Source: Paracentrotus lividus (lineage: Eukaryota; Echinodermata; Echinoidea; Camarodonta; Echinidae). From it: a stretch of 64,000 bases of DNA. A model generated the notes under the pieces. The model was given only the letters and a program-made list of their open reading frames with translations, was not told the DNA's origin and did not search any database. The DNA is taken from the NCBI GenBank assembly GCA_940671915.1, contig CALNVZ010002974.1, forward strand, positions 45,504,678 through 45,568,677, given 5' to 3'. Below, piece after piece: positions 31,260 through 46,569 of this stretch. Position 1 is the first letter of the stretch. Every line of letters begins with the position of its first letter. Position numbers and translations under genes: made by a program.

Positions 31260-31494
31260 TGAAAAGGGTTAGAATATACAAGCTAAGAACAGATTCCAGA
31301 CAGGATAGTTTTAAGTCCAAACAACAATAAATGTATCTTTATTCTAAGACTCTTGAATCAAAACCATAGCTGCCGCTAGCTTTTCCCAAAGTCACTTCCT
31401 TCTCTACACAGTCTGTTCTCCTAATCACAAGGTAACCCGATCACTCGAGTGCTAACAATTATGTGTGCACGTATTTGATATCTAATCCCTTACA
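31260..31494 (-). repeat. 5' LTR
   Basis: It is 235 bp and almost identical to the 3' LTR. In element sense it runs TGTAAGGG...CCCTTTTCA and should carry the element promoter. It could act as an alternative promoter for the host gene because it is co-oriented. Confidence 0.92.
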
Positions 31495-31666
31495 GATCTA
31501 GATGACTAGATAGAAGTCAGTCAGTGCAGTTGTTTTATGGCGAACTATCCTTTAGTCATTAATCTGTTTACGACATTTTGTGACACTCATAGATGTTGAA
31601 CAAAAATCAAGATTATAAACTCAAGGTAAAGGAAGAAAAGTAGAATTTTAGGAGACAGAGGCTTAC

Positions 31667-31730
31667 CTACTTTGCGAGGCGGACGACATCCGAATGTGGA
31701 AACGTGCGTTGCATGCTAGCTAGCTAGCGC
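31667..31730 (-). other. SLC18B1: Probable 5' non-coding exon of the SLC18B1-like gene
   Basis: A donor CAAAGTAG|GTAAGC ends a GC-richer stretch (31667 upward). It would splice to the good acceptor before 24173. The intron between them is 7.5 kb but falls to about 0.8 kb without the retrotransposon. The transcription start is not resolved. Confidence 0.5.
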
Positions 31731-31800
31731 TAGCTAGCGCGCGCAGTACGTATACTTTACGTACGTACGTACGATGTCGCGATGTCGAGATGATGTCGCA
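31714..31800. repeat. Self-complementary CTAG / ACGT repeats in the shared 5' region
   Basis: GCTAGCTAGCTAGCGCTAGC, then GCGCGC, is followed by ACGTACGTACGTACG and several GATGTCG repeats. The tetranucleotides are palindromic, so either strand can fold on itself. The position is between the two head-to-head genes. Confidence 0.8.
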
Positions 31801-31884
31801 ATAGCATAGTCATGATAGTTGCATGCAATGTAAATAAAATACCGCTCAATAAAATGTCAATGACAATGATTATAGCGGTAAATT

Positions 31885-32319
31885 GCCATTTGGTCTAAAA
31901 CCGTTTGGTCTCATCCCACATGGTCGAATTCAATTCTATTTCGTCTACAACCAGTTTGTCTAATTATCTTATGGTCTAATTGCCACTTTGCCTATCTATT
32001 ACTAACATTTTGTCTAATCCTCATTTCATCTCATGTCCATTTTGTCTAATTTCCATTTGATATAACACCATTATAAGCCATTTATTTTACTCCATGTATC
32101 AAACTAGTAATAGACCAAATATTTATTTGGGAATTAGATGAAAAAGCAATTAGAACAAAAGGTAAATTAGACGAAACGGTGATTAGACCAATTAGGTGCT
32201 TGGATTTAGACCATGTGCTGTCATGGATTAGACCAAGCCAGGGAACAAGAATGTTAGCAGACCAAATAGGTATATCCCACATGGCAGTAGACTAGCAGAT
32301 GCTTTTAAACCAAGTGGCG
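31885..32319. repeat. Foldback of degenerate TTTGGTCTAATT units, copy 2
   Basis: The left half repeats TTTGGTCTAA or TTTGTCTAATT (from 31888). The right half, from about 32105, repeats ATTAGACCA or ATTAGACGAA. It is the same architecture as 23143-23552. It lies between the transporter 5' end and the methyltransferase start. Confidence 0.65.
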
Positions 32320-32682
32320 AACCCTGGCATTATAATAACAAACATAAATATCACCTGAAAGTGGGGCGTTTTAAGTTTTGATATTTTTTATGGTAGGCCT
32401 ATATCTTTTCACCCCAATGCGAGCGTAAAGCACGACCTCAAATTTGACCTGAAAGCCCAGGCCCCACTCAGGCGGTCAACCATGATTATATGCTACATAA
32501 AAATTATGCTCATTCCGGATTAGAATTACCCCCTTGCAGGCTTTTGGAAGGGGAGCCGCGTAAAATCCCCCCCCCCCCCACCACATCAAGTTCCCCGCAC
32601 CCCCAAATACATTTTCCTCCCTTTTGTGACGACCAATATCAGTCACATATGAAACTTTCAAGCTCTTGCCAAAGAAGCCTAG

Positions 32683-36152
<3,470 letters not shown>

Positions 36153-36621
36153 TGATGTTTTGGACCTGGCCTATGACTGGGGTCAGATAGTTATCATGTG
36201 GTACTGAAGATTTATCAGAGGCTAGAAAGACCTAGAATAGACCTGGACCTACCCTACATCAGATACATTTGATATGGTATGGAAAGAAGGACCAGTGCTG
36301 GACATGCCTCTAAGAAAAGGACTTGGAACTAATCTGTGAATATGTAGAGATACTTGGGATGTGATACTGTGATACAGAAGGAGTAGTAGACCAATCTTGG
36401 ACAAGAAGTAGGACCTGGAACTATTCTATCAAAGCCATGTAATACATGTGAAGTGGTACAGAAGGAAAAATAGACCAATGCAGGATAATTCAAGCCTTTG
36501 AACTAATCTATAACATCGTTGAGGGAAAGATGGCAAATCGATCTAGTTGATATTAAACCGATTTTTGGACATCCAATTTCGATTCAGCTCTAAAAGATAT
36601 TTAGGAGACCACAGCGCCTAG

Positions 36622-36777
36622 GTGGTGTTTCAAGAAGTCGTTTTTAAAGTTACAAAAGACTTTACGAACGACTGGTACATGTGCTTGGGTGCTGTGCTAA
36701 TCATATTAGCAAAAGAACTCATCACCAGTCGTTTGTAAAGTTTTTCATAACTTACGAATGACTTGGTGAAACACCAC
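36622..36777. mobile_element. Palindromic MITE with about 53-bp inverted ends
   Basis: The left end is GTGGTGTTTCAAGAAGTCG and the right end GAATGACTTGGTGAAACACCAC. The arms carry AAAGTTA...ACTTTACGAACGACTGG and its inverse. It lies in the presumed 3' UTR of the methyltransferase gene. Confidence 0.75.
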
Positions 36778-37163
36778 TCTGCTAAATTTTCAGACTGGCT
36801 AATACAATTTTTTCTCTGGTTGTAGATTTTAATTCTATACAAACAATTTTTTTTATTATCAATACATTAAAATTAAACATTCAAAATTTAATGGACAAGT
36901 ACTTTTTGTGGACCTTTTATTGTGTCTGATACAAAACAAAAAAAAAACAAGAAATTCTCTTCCTATTTAACTTTTGGAAAGTGGAATAGTTCTGAAGATC
37001 ATGAAATAATATTCTAGTTGAACCATTTTTATCCCAAGACCTCTGCCTACAGAGTATATTTTGATCTCATCAAGTTTGAACTTCTTATCTCAAATGGTCA
37101 AGATATCATGATAACCAGAATATCTTGATACATGTAACTATATCCACTCAAGATATACATTTA

Positions 37164-38382
37164 CATCACCACCATCGTCACCTCCATCATTATCATCACT
37201 ACCACCATCACTAGCATCACCACCATCATTACCACTACCTTCATCACCATCATTGTCACCTCCACCATCATCATTACCATCATCACCACCATCATTACCA
37301 TCACCACCATTGTCACCATCCTTACCATTACCACCACTACCTTTGTCACCATCATTGTCACCTCCACCATCATCATTACCATCATCATCACCATCACCAT
37401 CACCACCATCATCACCACCATCATTGTCACCTCGACCATCATTACCATCATCACCACCATCACCATCATCATTGTCACCTCCGCCATCATCATTACCATC
37501 ATCACCACCATCACCACCAGCATTATCACCTCCACCATCACCACCATCATCATCACCATCATTGTCATCTCCACCACTATCATTACCATCACCACCACTG
37601 CCTTCATCACCATCATTGTCACCTCCACCATCACCATCACCACCACCATCCTTACCATTACCACCACTACCTTTGTCACCATCATTGTCACCTCGACCAT
37701 CATCATTACCATCATCATCACCATCACCATCACCACCATCATCACCACCATCATTGCCACCTCCGCCATCATCATTCCCTGCTTCCCTGTTTGGCGTTCA
37801 ACAAGAGGGGGATAGAGCAATGTCCTTCTGGCGCTGCTCAGCGGCTGCCGGGCCCACGAGAAAAGGGGCAAAATAAATATCCGTTTCGGACAATAAAATT
37901 TGGAGAATAAAAAATAAAAAATAATTACCATCATCACCACCATCACCATCACCACCATCATTGTCACCTCCATCATCACCACCATCATCACCACCATCAT
38001 TGTCACCTCCACCACTATCATTACCATCACCACCACTGCCTTCATCCCCATCATTGTCACCTCCACCAACATTACCATCATCACCACCATCATCATCACC
38101 ATCATTGTTACCTCCACCACCATCACCATCACCACCACTACCTTCATCACCATCATTGTCACCTCCACCATCATCATTACCATCATCAACACCATCACCA
38201 TCACCACCATCATCATCACCATCATTGTTACCTCCGCCATCACCACCACCACCATCATCTACAGTACATGCCATTATAATCATCATCATCATCACCATCA
38301 ACATCACCACCATATCTTGAGCCCATTATAATCATAAACATCACCATCATCATCTATAACGCCATTATAATCATCACCACCA
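37164..38382. repeat. Long CAT/CAC triplet array
   Basis: About 1.1 kb of mixed (CAT)n, (CAC)n and higher-order CACCATCATTGTCACCTCCA units, interrupted at 37777-37920. Long open frames across it in several phases (Met/Val-rich or Ser/Pro-rich) are by-products of the triplet composition. Related sequence resumes at 39703-39945 beyond an inserted element. Confidence 0.95.
37777..37920. other. Non-repetitive insert inside the triplet array
   Basis: About 140 bp with GTTCAACAAGAGGGGGATAG and CTGCCGGGCCCACGAG, followed by an A-rich tail (AATAAAAAATAAAAAATAA). It may be a short retroposed segment with tail. Its identity is unknown. Confidence 0.4.
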
Positions 38383-39702
38383 GGGGGACGTTTCATTAAA
38401 ACCGTCATAAGTCTAACTTCTTGACTAAATCGGAGATAGTGAACAAATTGTCCACAAGCGGGTTCCACGAAGCCCTCTCTGACAAGATCGAGGACAACAA
38501 GCTGACTAAATACTTTTGACGGCTCCGAACCTGTCATATATTTTGGATAACGCTTACACGTCAATCAAACGCAATTTATGGCAAGCGATCGGTTTAGGCG
38601 ATAAATAGGTCACAAGATAGCAACAAGAAGAATGCAGCTTGCTGGTCATTGCTTTCGACACCAGAGTTGGCTGCCAGCAGTCTCATCCTTTGGGAGCCCA
38701 CGCATGGACATCGAGGGCGTGGTAGAAAACGCAAGACCTACCTAGAAATCAAGAAATCGGATGCTGGAGTAATTGGAACAGACGAGCTGAAGAACTGCAT
38801 GCACGACAGAGAAAACTGGAGGATTCGTACTAGGTCTCGGCAGTTTAGCCGACCTGGTAGGTAGGTAGGTTTAGGCGAATTGTATTTGCCGCTGCAATCT
38901 TGATTTTCTCATTTCTGTTCATATAAAATGTGACAACCTCGGGATCTTCGTCTAAAATGCAGAAAATAACAAATGGTTGCTAATGATCGAATGCTTTTTA
39001 TATCTAATCAAGACATTATATCGAGTAAATGTATCCAATCAAGAAATAATATTGAGTAAATTTATAATCATCATTTAGCGTACCATAAAGCTACCTAAAG
39101 AGACCCGTAGAGACTATGTTGGTAGTAAAATCGATCTCATTAGTCCCAAAATATTTTCAATAAGTAATATTGAATAGATATTTAAAAAATTTGCAATGTA
39201 TTCTTGATTTCTTTTTGTCAGGGAACAAAAAAAATAGAGTAAAAACCTCAATCTAGCTCCATTTCAGCTAGCATAATTTTTCATAGTCTGTTCTACGAAA
39301 CTATCAAATTAGCACATGCAGGGGTACCCGTCTCATGTTCCAATGTGGTCTTATTAATTTCATGATCGACACCTTCTAAATATATGCAGTAAGTGACAGT
39401 GTACATTTTAATACAAATTTTATACATTTAACATAATTCCATGAGTTTTCATACTGTTTTTGACCGATTTTATCACATCAATTTTCAATAATATTGAAAA
39501 TTTTTCAAAAACACATTTCTAAATATCAGCGAAACCGTGATTAAGGCTATCACTCGCAAACATCTTCTCTGATGATATCAATATCACTAGTTGTCTAGCT
39601 TGGAAGAGCTTTGTGTAACCGACATAGTAAGATTGGAGCTAACTCCGTGGTTGGCGGATAAAGATATGACTAACTTCTCCATGGTTTCGTGAAACGACCC
39701 CC
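38383..39702. mobile_element. 1.3-kb TIR element inserted in the triplet array
   Basis: The left end is GGGGGACGTTTCATTAAAAC and the right end, inverted, is GGGGGTCGTTTCACGAAACC; both continue into AAGTTAG/CTAACTT words. The CAT-type array resumes directly after it (39703). It contains a LINE fragment (38616-38870). The GTTTCA-type ends resemble the small MITEs at 51688 and 61593. Confidence 0.65.
38616..38870 (+). mobile_element. LINE reverse-transcriptase C-terminal fragment with (GGTA)n tail
   Basis: The frames read TRRMQLAGHCFRH, then after a one-base shift ELAASSLILWEPTHGHRGRG, RKRKTYLEIKK and LKNCMHDRENWR. This is the usual end of an invertebrate non-LTR retrotransposon polyprotein (RRMxxAGHCxR...LxLWEPxHGxRxxGRxxxTY...M.DRxxWR). 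It ends in GGTAGGTAGGTAGG. Confidence 0.7.
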
Positions 39703-42392
39703 ATATTCTCAAGCCATTATAATCATCATCCCCTTCAACGGCATTTTACTTTTCACCACTATCGTAATCACAGCAATTGGCACCATCATCATCTTCAACG
39801 ATATTATACTCTTTGTCACAATCATCATTATCACTGCCATCACCATCATCGTCACCACTACCATCTTAACACCATTATAGTGATCACCAACATCACGATC
39901 GTAATCATAGCCATCATCACTACTACCATCATCCCGTCATCCTAATTTTTAGTTTATTATTTAATTTGATACTACATAACATTTTAAAAAGATTTCATAC
40001 CTAATTTATTTCCCCTCCAACTGTACCATTCTTTTTTTTATACAGACTGTAGAATAATACCTTCTGATCAATAAAAGCAAGACAAGTCAAGTCTTTGGTA
40101 ATATTTCATATTTAATACTTCACAGATTTTGCATTTCAGAATAAAATACAAAATATGGGCAGACGTAAGAGGGTCATATTCTCCTTCGTTACCGGTTAAA
40201 ACTCTTCATATGGAACACACTAGCTCGCATCACGACAGATTCTTAAAATACTCTCATAATCAAATGCTTCTTGGTGCTCAAATACTACATGTATATATAA
40301 AACAGTATAGCTGTCAGGCTAATAAATACAGAGTGCAAGTTTACATAAAATGTCCTAATATATCTGACTACAATTCAATTTCCAATTTTTATGTAACCAC
40401 TAAAGGTTTTCAGTAGATGAAGAGAGTGTAGTCTTAAAAAAAAAATTGGTCAGAAAACATTTAGTTTGAAGCATCATCCCCTCCCCCTTGAATATGAGTA
40501 CGAAATTGAAACTAAAAATATCTCTCTGACCAAAAAAAAATACAAAAGTATATTTTTTTCTGAAACAACACATTACCATATTGTTAAAACAAAGATACAT
40601 TTATGAAGATTGTTCATAAGCATATGCCATACAGTCAACCTTGCCTAAGCCAAATCTACTGGAACTGTGACTTAGAAAAAAAAAAATGACTTAAGAAGGG
40701 TTGCAAAGAATAGAAAATAAGAGGATAACTTGAAAAGGCCTTTGACATAGGCGATGATTTGTCTTTGGCAAGGTTGACTATATGTGGATCAGAATGATGG
40801 ACATTAGAATGCTCAAGTAAATGATGAATTACATCAATCTGGGAAGTCTGCTAACTTTCTCATTCTTCTCTCAAATTCACCCAACATAAATTAACTTGCA
40901 TAATATTATAAACTGAGCCTTTATCACTGATTATACATAACAAATGGAATATGGTACATTGATATATTACATTTTCTGATCAAAGCCAAACACAACATTT
41001 TGTCATTCTGCATAACAATTAATTGATCAACATATAATACAAAATAATATAAATAGCTTGAAAATATTTAAGATTTAACAAATTAATAATGACATAATGC
41101 ATTAAACCAATACAAAATTCAATTACTGTGTCGTTTTCAGATCCCTTTCATTTGTTCAGAGTAAATAAAGAATACCGATAATTAAATTTCCACATATTAT
41201 TAAAATAGACTAAGTATGTAAGTAGAACATGATACTATATTGTATAGCACCATAAATGGCCTGTACATGTACATTTAACAGCCCTCCAGGAGCTTTTCTT
41301 TGTTTGGGGGGGGGGGGGGGAGTGCGGTAGATATATAAAAACAGTCTATGAGATGATAGCGCATGTTAACATTGTATTAAAAAAAACAATTACACATACA
41401 TAAATTTACTAAATTAATATGCTACATTTTATTTATAAAGAAAAAAGAAAGCATGGCTTTCCATCACAAAATAATAAAAAAAAATTGTGTATTGATTTTC
41501 CACATTTGCATGGAAAAGCAAAGCAAATAACAAATTACAAAAGCTTGTTACAGGGGAAAGCATGATAAATATGAATGGATGAATAAATATATGAATGATA
41601 CATATCGTTGATGAGCTATTTGAGTACACTGATTTGAGAGAATTGAGATAACTGTTGTTGGCAAGTTAAAAATAACGACCTAGAAAGAACACATACAATA
41701 ACAAAAAATAATACACTATACAACACATATTCATAACAGTTATCTCTCAATAAAGGGATAATATGGTCTATTCTTGTTAAGATGAAGTACAAAATAGAAA
41801 CCCAATGACTTGGCTGTGGCATATCTTATCTACGAGTCCGACTGAGTTCAACGTCACAGTCGATTGCAATTACACAAGTTACATGTATCTCCATTCAGAT
41901 AGTGTACAAGTGATCTCAAGCGATTGCAATCAGCTGTGATGTTGTACACATCGCCCTGTTCAGTAATGAAATTATAACAGGAATCAATTGAATTAAAGGT
42001 TTTTCTACGCTCTGAAGAGTGCAAGTTTTGAATATTAAATGAAATGTATAATGAGTTCAGGTAATTGTTACTACATATTGCTTGAACGATGCTTTCATTA
42101 TTGAGCAAACTTCAAACATAATTACAGTGGAATCTTGAGGTCTGATATTACTACATTGCTCATATAACAAGGCAATTTTGCTGGTTCCAGCTCTCCGTAT
42201 TCTTTTGTGTTTTTTTTAAACCCCAATATAAGAAAAATCCTGATCTAACAAGGCAGTTCCTGTGGTCCCAAGAACCACGTTATAATGAGTTTCCACTGCA
42301 TATTCCTGACTTGACTAATACTGATGTTTTCACTCTGTGCAAGGGATGGAGATGTCCACTTTAATTCAGTATCTATAATCGACAAAGGTCTA

Positions 42393-42676
42393 TTAACCCT
42401 TTAGTACCTGAGACCGCCCATCAGCTTACTCACTAAACCGACCAAAAACGCCCATTTTATACAGGCATTTAGTCCTGATAATATCAAAAATATGCGATTA
42501 AATATGCCCACACTTGTTTTGCATTACCCTAAGGATGAGGCTTTCCAATTCTGCACAAAAAAAGTATGTTTACGAGTATTTCTTATTGAAACACCCTGAT
42601 GCAAACAAAGCAAAACCCTTTCCGTTAGGGAGTAAGCTGACACTCTTCACGCAGTCTCTAGATGCTAAAGGGTTAA
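42393..42676. mobile_element. piggyBac-type MITE, copy 2
   Basis: TTAACCCTTTAGTACCTGAG opens it and GATGCTAAAGGGTTAA closes it. TTAA is at both ends and it shares the internal sequence of the family. Confidence 0.8.
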
Positions 42677-43719
42677 TGTTAACGATGAACCCAGATGTAC
42701 AATATCTTATAACAGCTCAGGAGGAGGGGGGAAAAATAATAACAATAATACAAATAAAAAATAAACTGACCCCAACAAACCTTAGGATATCACAGGTTAA
42801 AAACAGGCAACACACATCTTTTTCTTTACAGGGTAGGCGGTAGCTACATGTAAATAACCCGCACCGTTTGAAATGACAACCAATTTAAGTCTCACAAATC
42901 AAATATGCATTTCAATCATGAAGACATAGAGATAGGTTGTAAATTCCTCATCGATATACAAAAATATCTTGACAATCTGTATAGAATCTAGTCTGTGATA
43001 TTAAAAAACAATTTTACTCCTATATGACAGCAACAACAATACACTTGAAAATTCTGGCTAAAAATGCATGTGAATGCAGAATAAATCTGACCGAAATAAT
43101 ACCAACAAATGTTTTCTTCTTTATACAATAAAATCAGTACAGATATCTCTTTTAAATATTAAAAAGGCAACAGCTTACAAATATTTGTTTCTTTAAGAGA
43201 CGTACGAAAACAACCTCTGACTGCATTCTCAATAACTATCTTTTGTCCAGAAACAACATAGTTCTCATACAATTTAATTTGTTCACATCATGTATTGTCG
43301 ATTAAAGCTTCTCTTCAATTCATATCTAATCAATTCATTCATTTTTCTTTTCTCAATTCTCTGCAGAATGATCGAACCCCAGATTTACATATTCTATTCA
43401 TTGGCCAATAAAAATGAATTTTGTGAATTAACATTGAAACAAGATCATCAGTTATATGCTTTTTAAAATTTATAGGGGGATAGGTGCACAGAAACCTTTC
43501 TCAATCAGTAATGAATCAGTTTTACCATTTAAATGATTATTTTAAGTAGATTTGACCATAAAATGAGCACATAAAATTATCTTTAAAATGGATTTTGCAT
43601 CATAGCTCTAACTATAAATTACAATTTTCTGCACACAGAGTAATACAGGGTTCCTTAGCTGTGTGATATTCCTCAAGTAAACCATTTTACACATCTACTT
43701 CATTTGAGATTTGAGGCAT

Positions 43720-44013
43720 TTAACCCTTTAGCACCTAAACCGCCCGAGACCACCCGTCAACTTACTCATTAAACCATCCAAACCGCCCCTGTTTTATGCA
43801 CGGTATAGTAATGATAATATCAAAAATATGTGATCAAACATGCCCATACTTGTTGTGCATTACGGATGGGATGTGTGCTGTCCGATTTTGAACAAAAAAG
43901 TATGTTTTGCAAGTATTTCGCATTGAAACACCCTGATGCAAACACAGCAAAACCCTTTCCATTAGGGAGTAAGCTGACACTTTTCACGCAGCGTCTAGGT
44001 GCTAAAGGGTTAA
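43720..44013. mobile_element. piggyBac-type MITE, copy 3
   Basis: TTAACCCTTTAGCACCTAAA is at the left and TAGGTGCTAAAGGGTTAA at the right, an almost perfect inverted pair with TTAA flanks. It is colinear with copy 2 over its whole length. Confidence 0.85.
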
Positions 44014-44904
44014 AAATGGATTTTTTTTTTTTTCAATTACGATAGCTACATGTATCAGTTGGTCCCAATTTACACCCGACCTACTCTTCGGAATCTCATG
44101 TACAGACTGGAATTCAAACAAGAAACCTGAGCTCTTAACTCAATTCTATCTTTACTCTGTGTGGAAAAAGAAATCATTAGATAATATTAAGAAACACAAT
44201 TCTCATAGATACATGTAAGATATACATAATATACATAAATCATCCACACTATCTGAATATAGTGGTCATAATTTTACTTGAAAAAGAAAAAGAAAAAATA
44301 ATTATTGGCAGTAATATTGGTGAATATTGTGTTAATTTCAGAAGTATTTACATCGACATATCTCATTATATTTGTCTCTTTTCTTACATGACAGGCAGTT
44401 TCATTTGCAAAGTATGGCATCTATATTTTCCTTACAGAATGAATCTCAAATTCTACAAAAAATGACTTTCATACCATAACAATTATCCAGAAATTCTAAT
44501 TTAATCATTGTAAGTCTTATTCAGCTATATGAACATAATCAGGTTTACATGACAACATTTTAAACTAAAAATCAGTTATTTAAAAAGTTGGTTAAAATCG
44601 GTTTAAAACAAGCTCACATTATCTATTCGGCTTAGAAAAAAAAACAGGTTAAAAGAAGCATGATGTGTATAAAAAATCAGGACAGCATTGAAATTTTGTG
44701 TTGAACATAATTGCTTCCTTCTTGTCTAAAGGTTCTTCCGTGATTGAGTTTGAGTTTACACTCTTCACATAGAAGTTCTGTAATTTTACTTCAGCTATCT
44801 TGACCTCCAGAGGGCACTCTCCATCCTTGCATCGTGGAATCGTTTGGTAGAACCAGATAGGTACGAGGCGATCGCTTGGACTGCATGCGTAGCTCAACGG
44901 ATTC

Positions 44905-45065
44905 AATTCAACCAATCACAACGCCTGTGATGTATCAACCTCTTTAAACCAACCAATGGCAAAACTTTGACATATCAAGGGCTTCAATTCGACCAATCAC
45001 GATGCTTGTGACACATCAGTGGCTTTCAAGCAACTAATCACAAAGTTTGTGACATATCATGAAGT
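44905..45065. repeat. Degenerate tandem repeats, about 45-55 bp
   Basis: Units share C(A/T)AATCAC(A/G)A(C/T)G(C/T)(C/T)TGTGA followed by ATCA; about four occur. A second, unrelated duplication (TGGTGCTATAT...ACATACCTCTG) lies at 45089-45174. Confidence 0.65.
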
Positions 45066-45334
45066 TTGCAAGGGTTGGTTCTCTCCTGGTGCTATATTGA
45101 ACATACCTCTGACAAGCTCCAATCCAGGTCCTATCTAAATCTCCTGGTGCTATATAAAACATACCTCTGGCAAGGTCTCATTAAATCAGTGTCTATGTCA
45201 CTGCATCACAGTAATCCTTGCATGAACTTCTCTCTAATCTGTTCCAAAGCAGAATGGAGGCAAAAATGGAAAATCATGAGCACAGAAAATAAAAGACGAT
45301 CAGAAAAAAAGTCTGGATCAAATACATGTATCAG

Positions 45335-45445
45335 TCCGGGGCCAGTATGGCAAATAAAAAACAGCTGTTTTGCCTATATTCGTATTAACCATACTGTATA
45401 AAAATGGGCAACACGGCTGTTTTTTACTTGCCATATGGACCCGGG
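45335..45445. repeat. Inverted repeat around CAGCTGTTTTGCC
   Basis: The left arm GGGGCCAGTATGGCAAATAA, then AAAACAGCTG, pairs with the right arm CGGCTGTTTTTTACTTGCC, then ATATGGACCCGG. Probably a small foldback element. Confidence 0.55.
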
Positions 45446-45449
45446 ATGA

Positions 45450-45563
45450 CAGAGGTGTTGGAAGGCTTTGAGGAGACAATGGATTGGAGGGGCAAGCCAT
45501 TGTTAACACACAATTGCTCGCCCCTCCAATCTTTTGTCTCCACAACGCCTTCTGATGCCTCTG
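45450..45563. mobile_element. Small TIR element, copy 1 (GATTGGAGGGGC core)
   Basis: CAGAGGTGTTGGAAGGCTTT, then GAGGAGACA and ATGGATTGGAGGGGC, is matched in inverse on the right (CGCCCCTCCAATCTTTTGTC, then TCCACAACGCCTTCTGATGC). The inverted ends are about 47 bp around a short loop with GTTAACAC. Copy 2 is 46715-46829, in the opposite orientation. Confidence 0.8.
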
Positions 45564-46569
45564 CGAGATGATATGTAATCCAGGCTTTAAAGGGCAGTTA
45601 AATTGGAGAGATGTCAGAGGACCTCATACAATTAAATATTTGAACAGAAGAGTACAAAGCTCAAGTAGTCACAACAATATTGAACATGAAGCACAAAAAG
45701 ATTACAAACTGAACTGCATTACAAGACTGCACAAAATGCAACACACTGCTTTTCAATGCAAAAATTCTCTTATTCAAATAAAAACCTAACATACACACAA
45801 ACTTGAACAAATAAAGTTTTCTTTTAATAAAAGACAATAATGTCTATTAAATTATCTATATCAAAGAAACATTGTATAAACATTATTTCACTAAAAAGGG
45901 TTTGAGCAAAATTAGGCAATTAATTAGTTTTATTTCAAAATATCTAATACTTAGATTATATTACAAAATGTAACTGTACAAACCATGGCATTGATTTATT
46001 CCAGGCCTAGATAAAATCTTCTATTTGCATGCAAAGCAGGAATATTAAAACTTTGAGCATAATTTGTGGACAATGTACAACCAATTTCTTGGTAAATTTT
46101 TCATTTTAATCTAACTTTCACATTTAAAAAGGAAATAAATGTACTTCATTGATTTTTTTAGGGGTTTTGTTTCATTTTCATCGCAACAGGCCAGAAAATA
46201 TCGAATATTAAAACCTATGAAATGATAAATCAATACAAAAATGACATCAAATTTGTACAATTTAAATCATCACAACACAGAACTGTACAAAACACAGCAT
46301 GCAAGAATTTGAGACAGAAAATCCTAGACACTTGTTTGTGACAAGGGGTGCAATAGTGCCATACATGCATCCAATGCAATTCTTCCTGGACAAGCCCCCG
46401 ATTTGTCCCGGATATTATATGGTGCAATACAAAATGCAGGAGATACTCGGTTCTGATTTTGCTTGGCAATTCAGAGGGGGTGGTTTGGGGGTTAGTTAGA
46501 AGGGAATAAAAAGCAGGTTTGGGTCAGGACTGGGCAGGGCAGCCTGGAATCAAACCGTTGTCATGGTTT

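Larger units (their letters stand above)
24832..31494 (-). mobile_element. Ty3/gypsy-type LTR retrotransposon, 6.66 kb, defective
   Basis: Both LTRs (235 bp), the TG...CA ends, a GATC target duplication (24828-24831 and 31495-31498), a primer-binding site and a purine tract are present. On the minus strand the order is gag, protease, reverse transcriptase, RNase H, integrase, which is the Ty3/gypsy order. The coding part is broken by several frame changes and altered active-site residues. It lies in the 5'-most intron of the SLC18B1-like gene, in the same orientation. Confidence 0.92.
39946..46569. other. Gene-free stretch between two convergent genes
   Basis: No exon is supported on either strand. 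An AATAAA on the plus strand near 40069 could end the methyltransferase transcript. The stretch holds two piggyBac-type MITEs (42393-42676, 43720-44013), tandem repeats near 44.9-45.2 kb, and a small TIR element (45450-45563). Much of it may be 3' UTR of the two converging genes. Confidence 0.5.

Noticed and set aside
37161-38320. Very long open frames (Met/Val-rich minus strand; Ser/Pro-rich plus strand)
   Set aside because: They follow from the stop-free CAT/CAC triplet array, overlap in several frames and have no splice or start context.
44649-44915. 88-codon minus-strand frame that looks fairly protein-like
   Set aside because: No family motif, no phase-compatible splice link to Scribble (the only phase match for the last exon is at 46736), and it runs into tandem repeats. 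Left unannotated.
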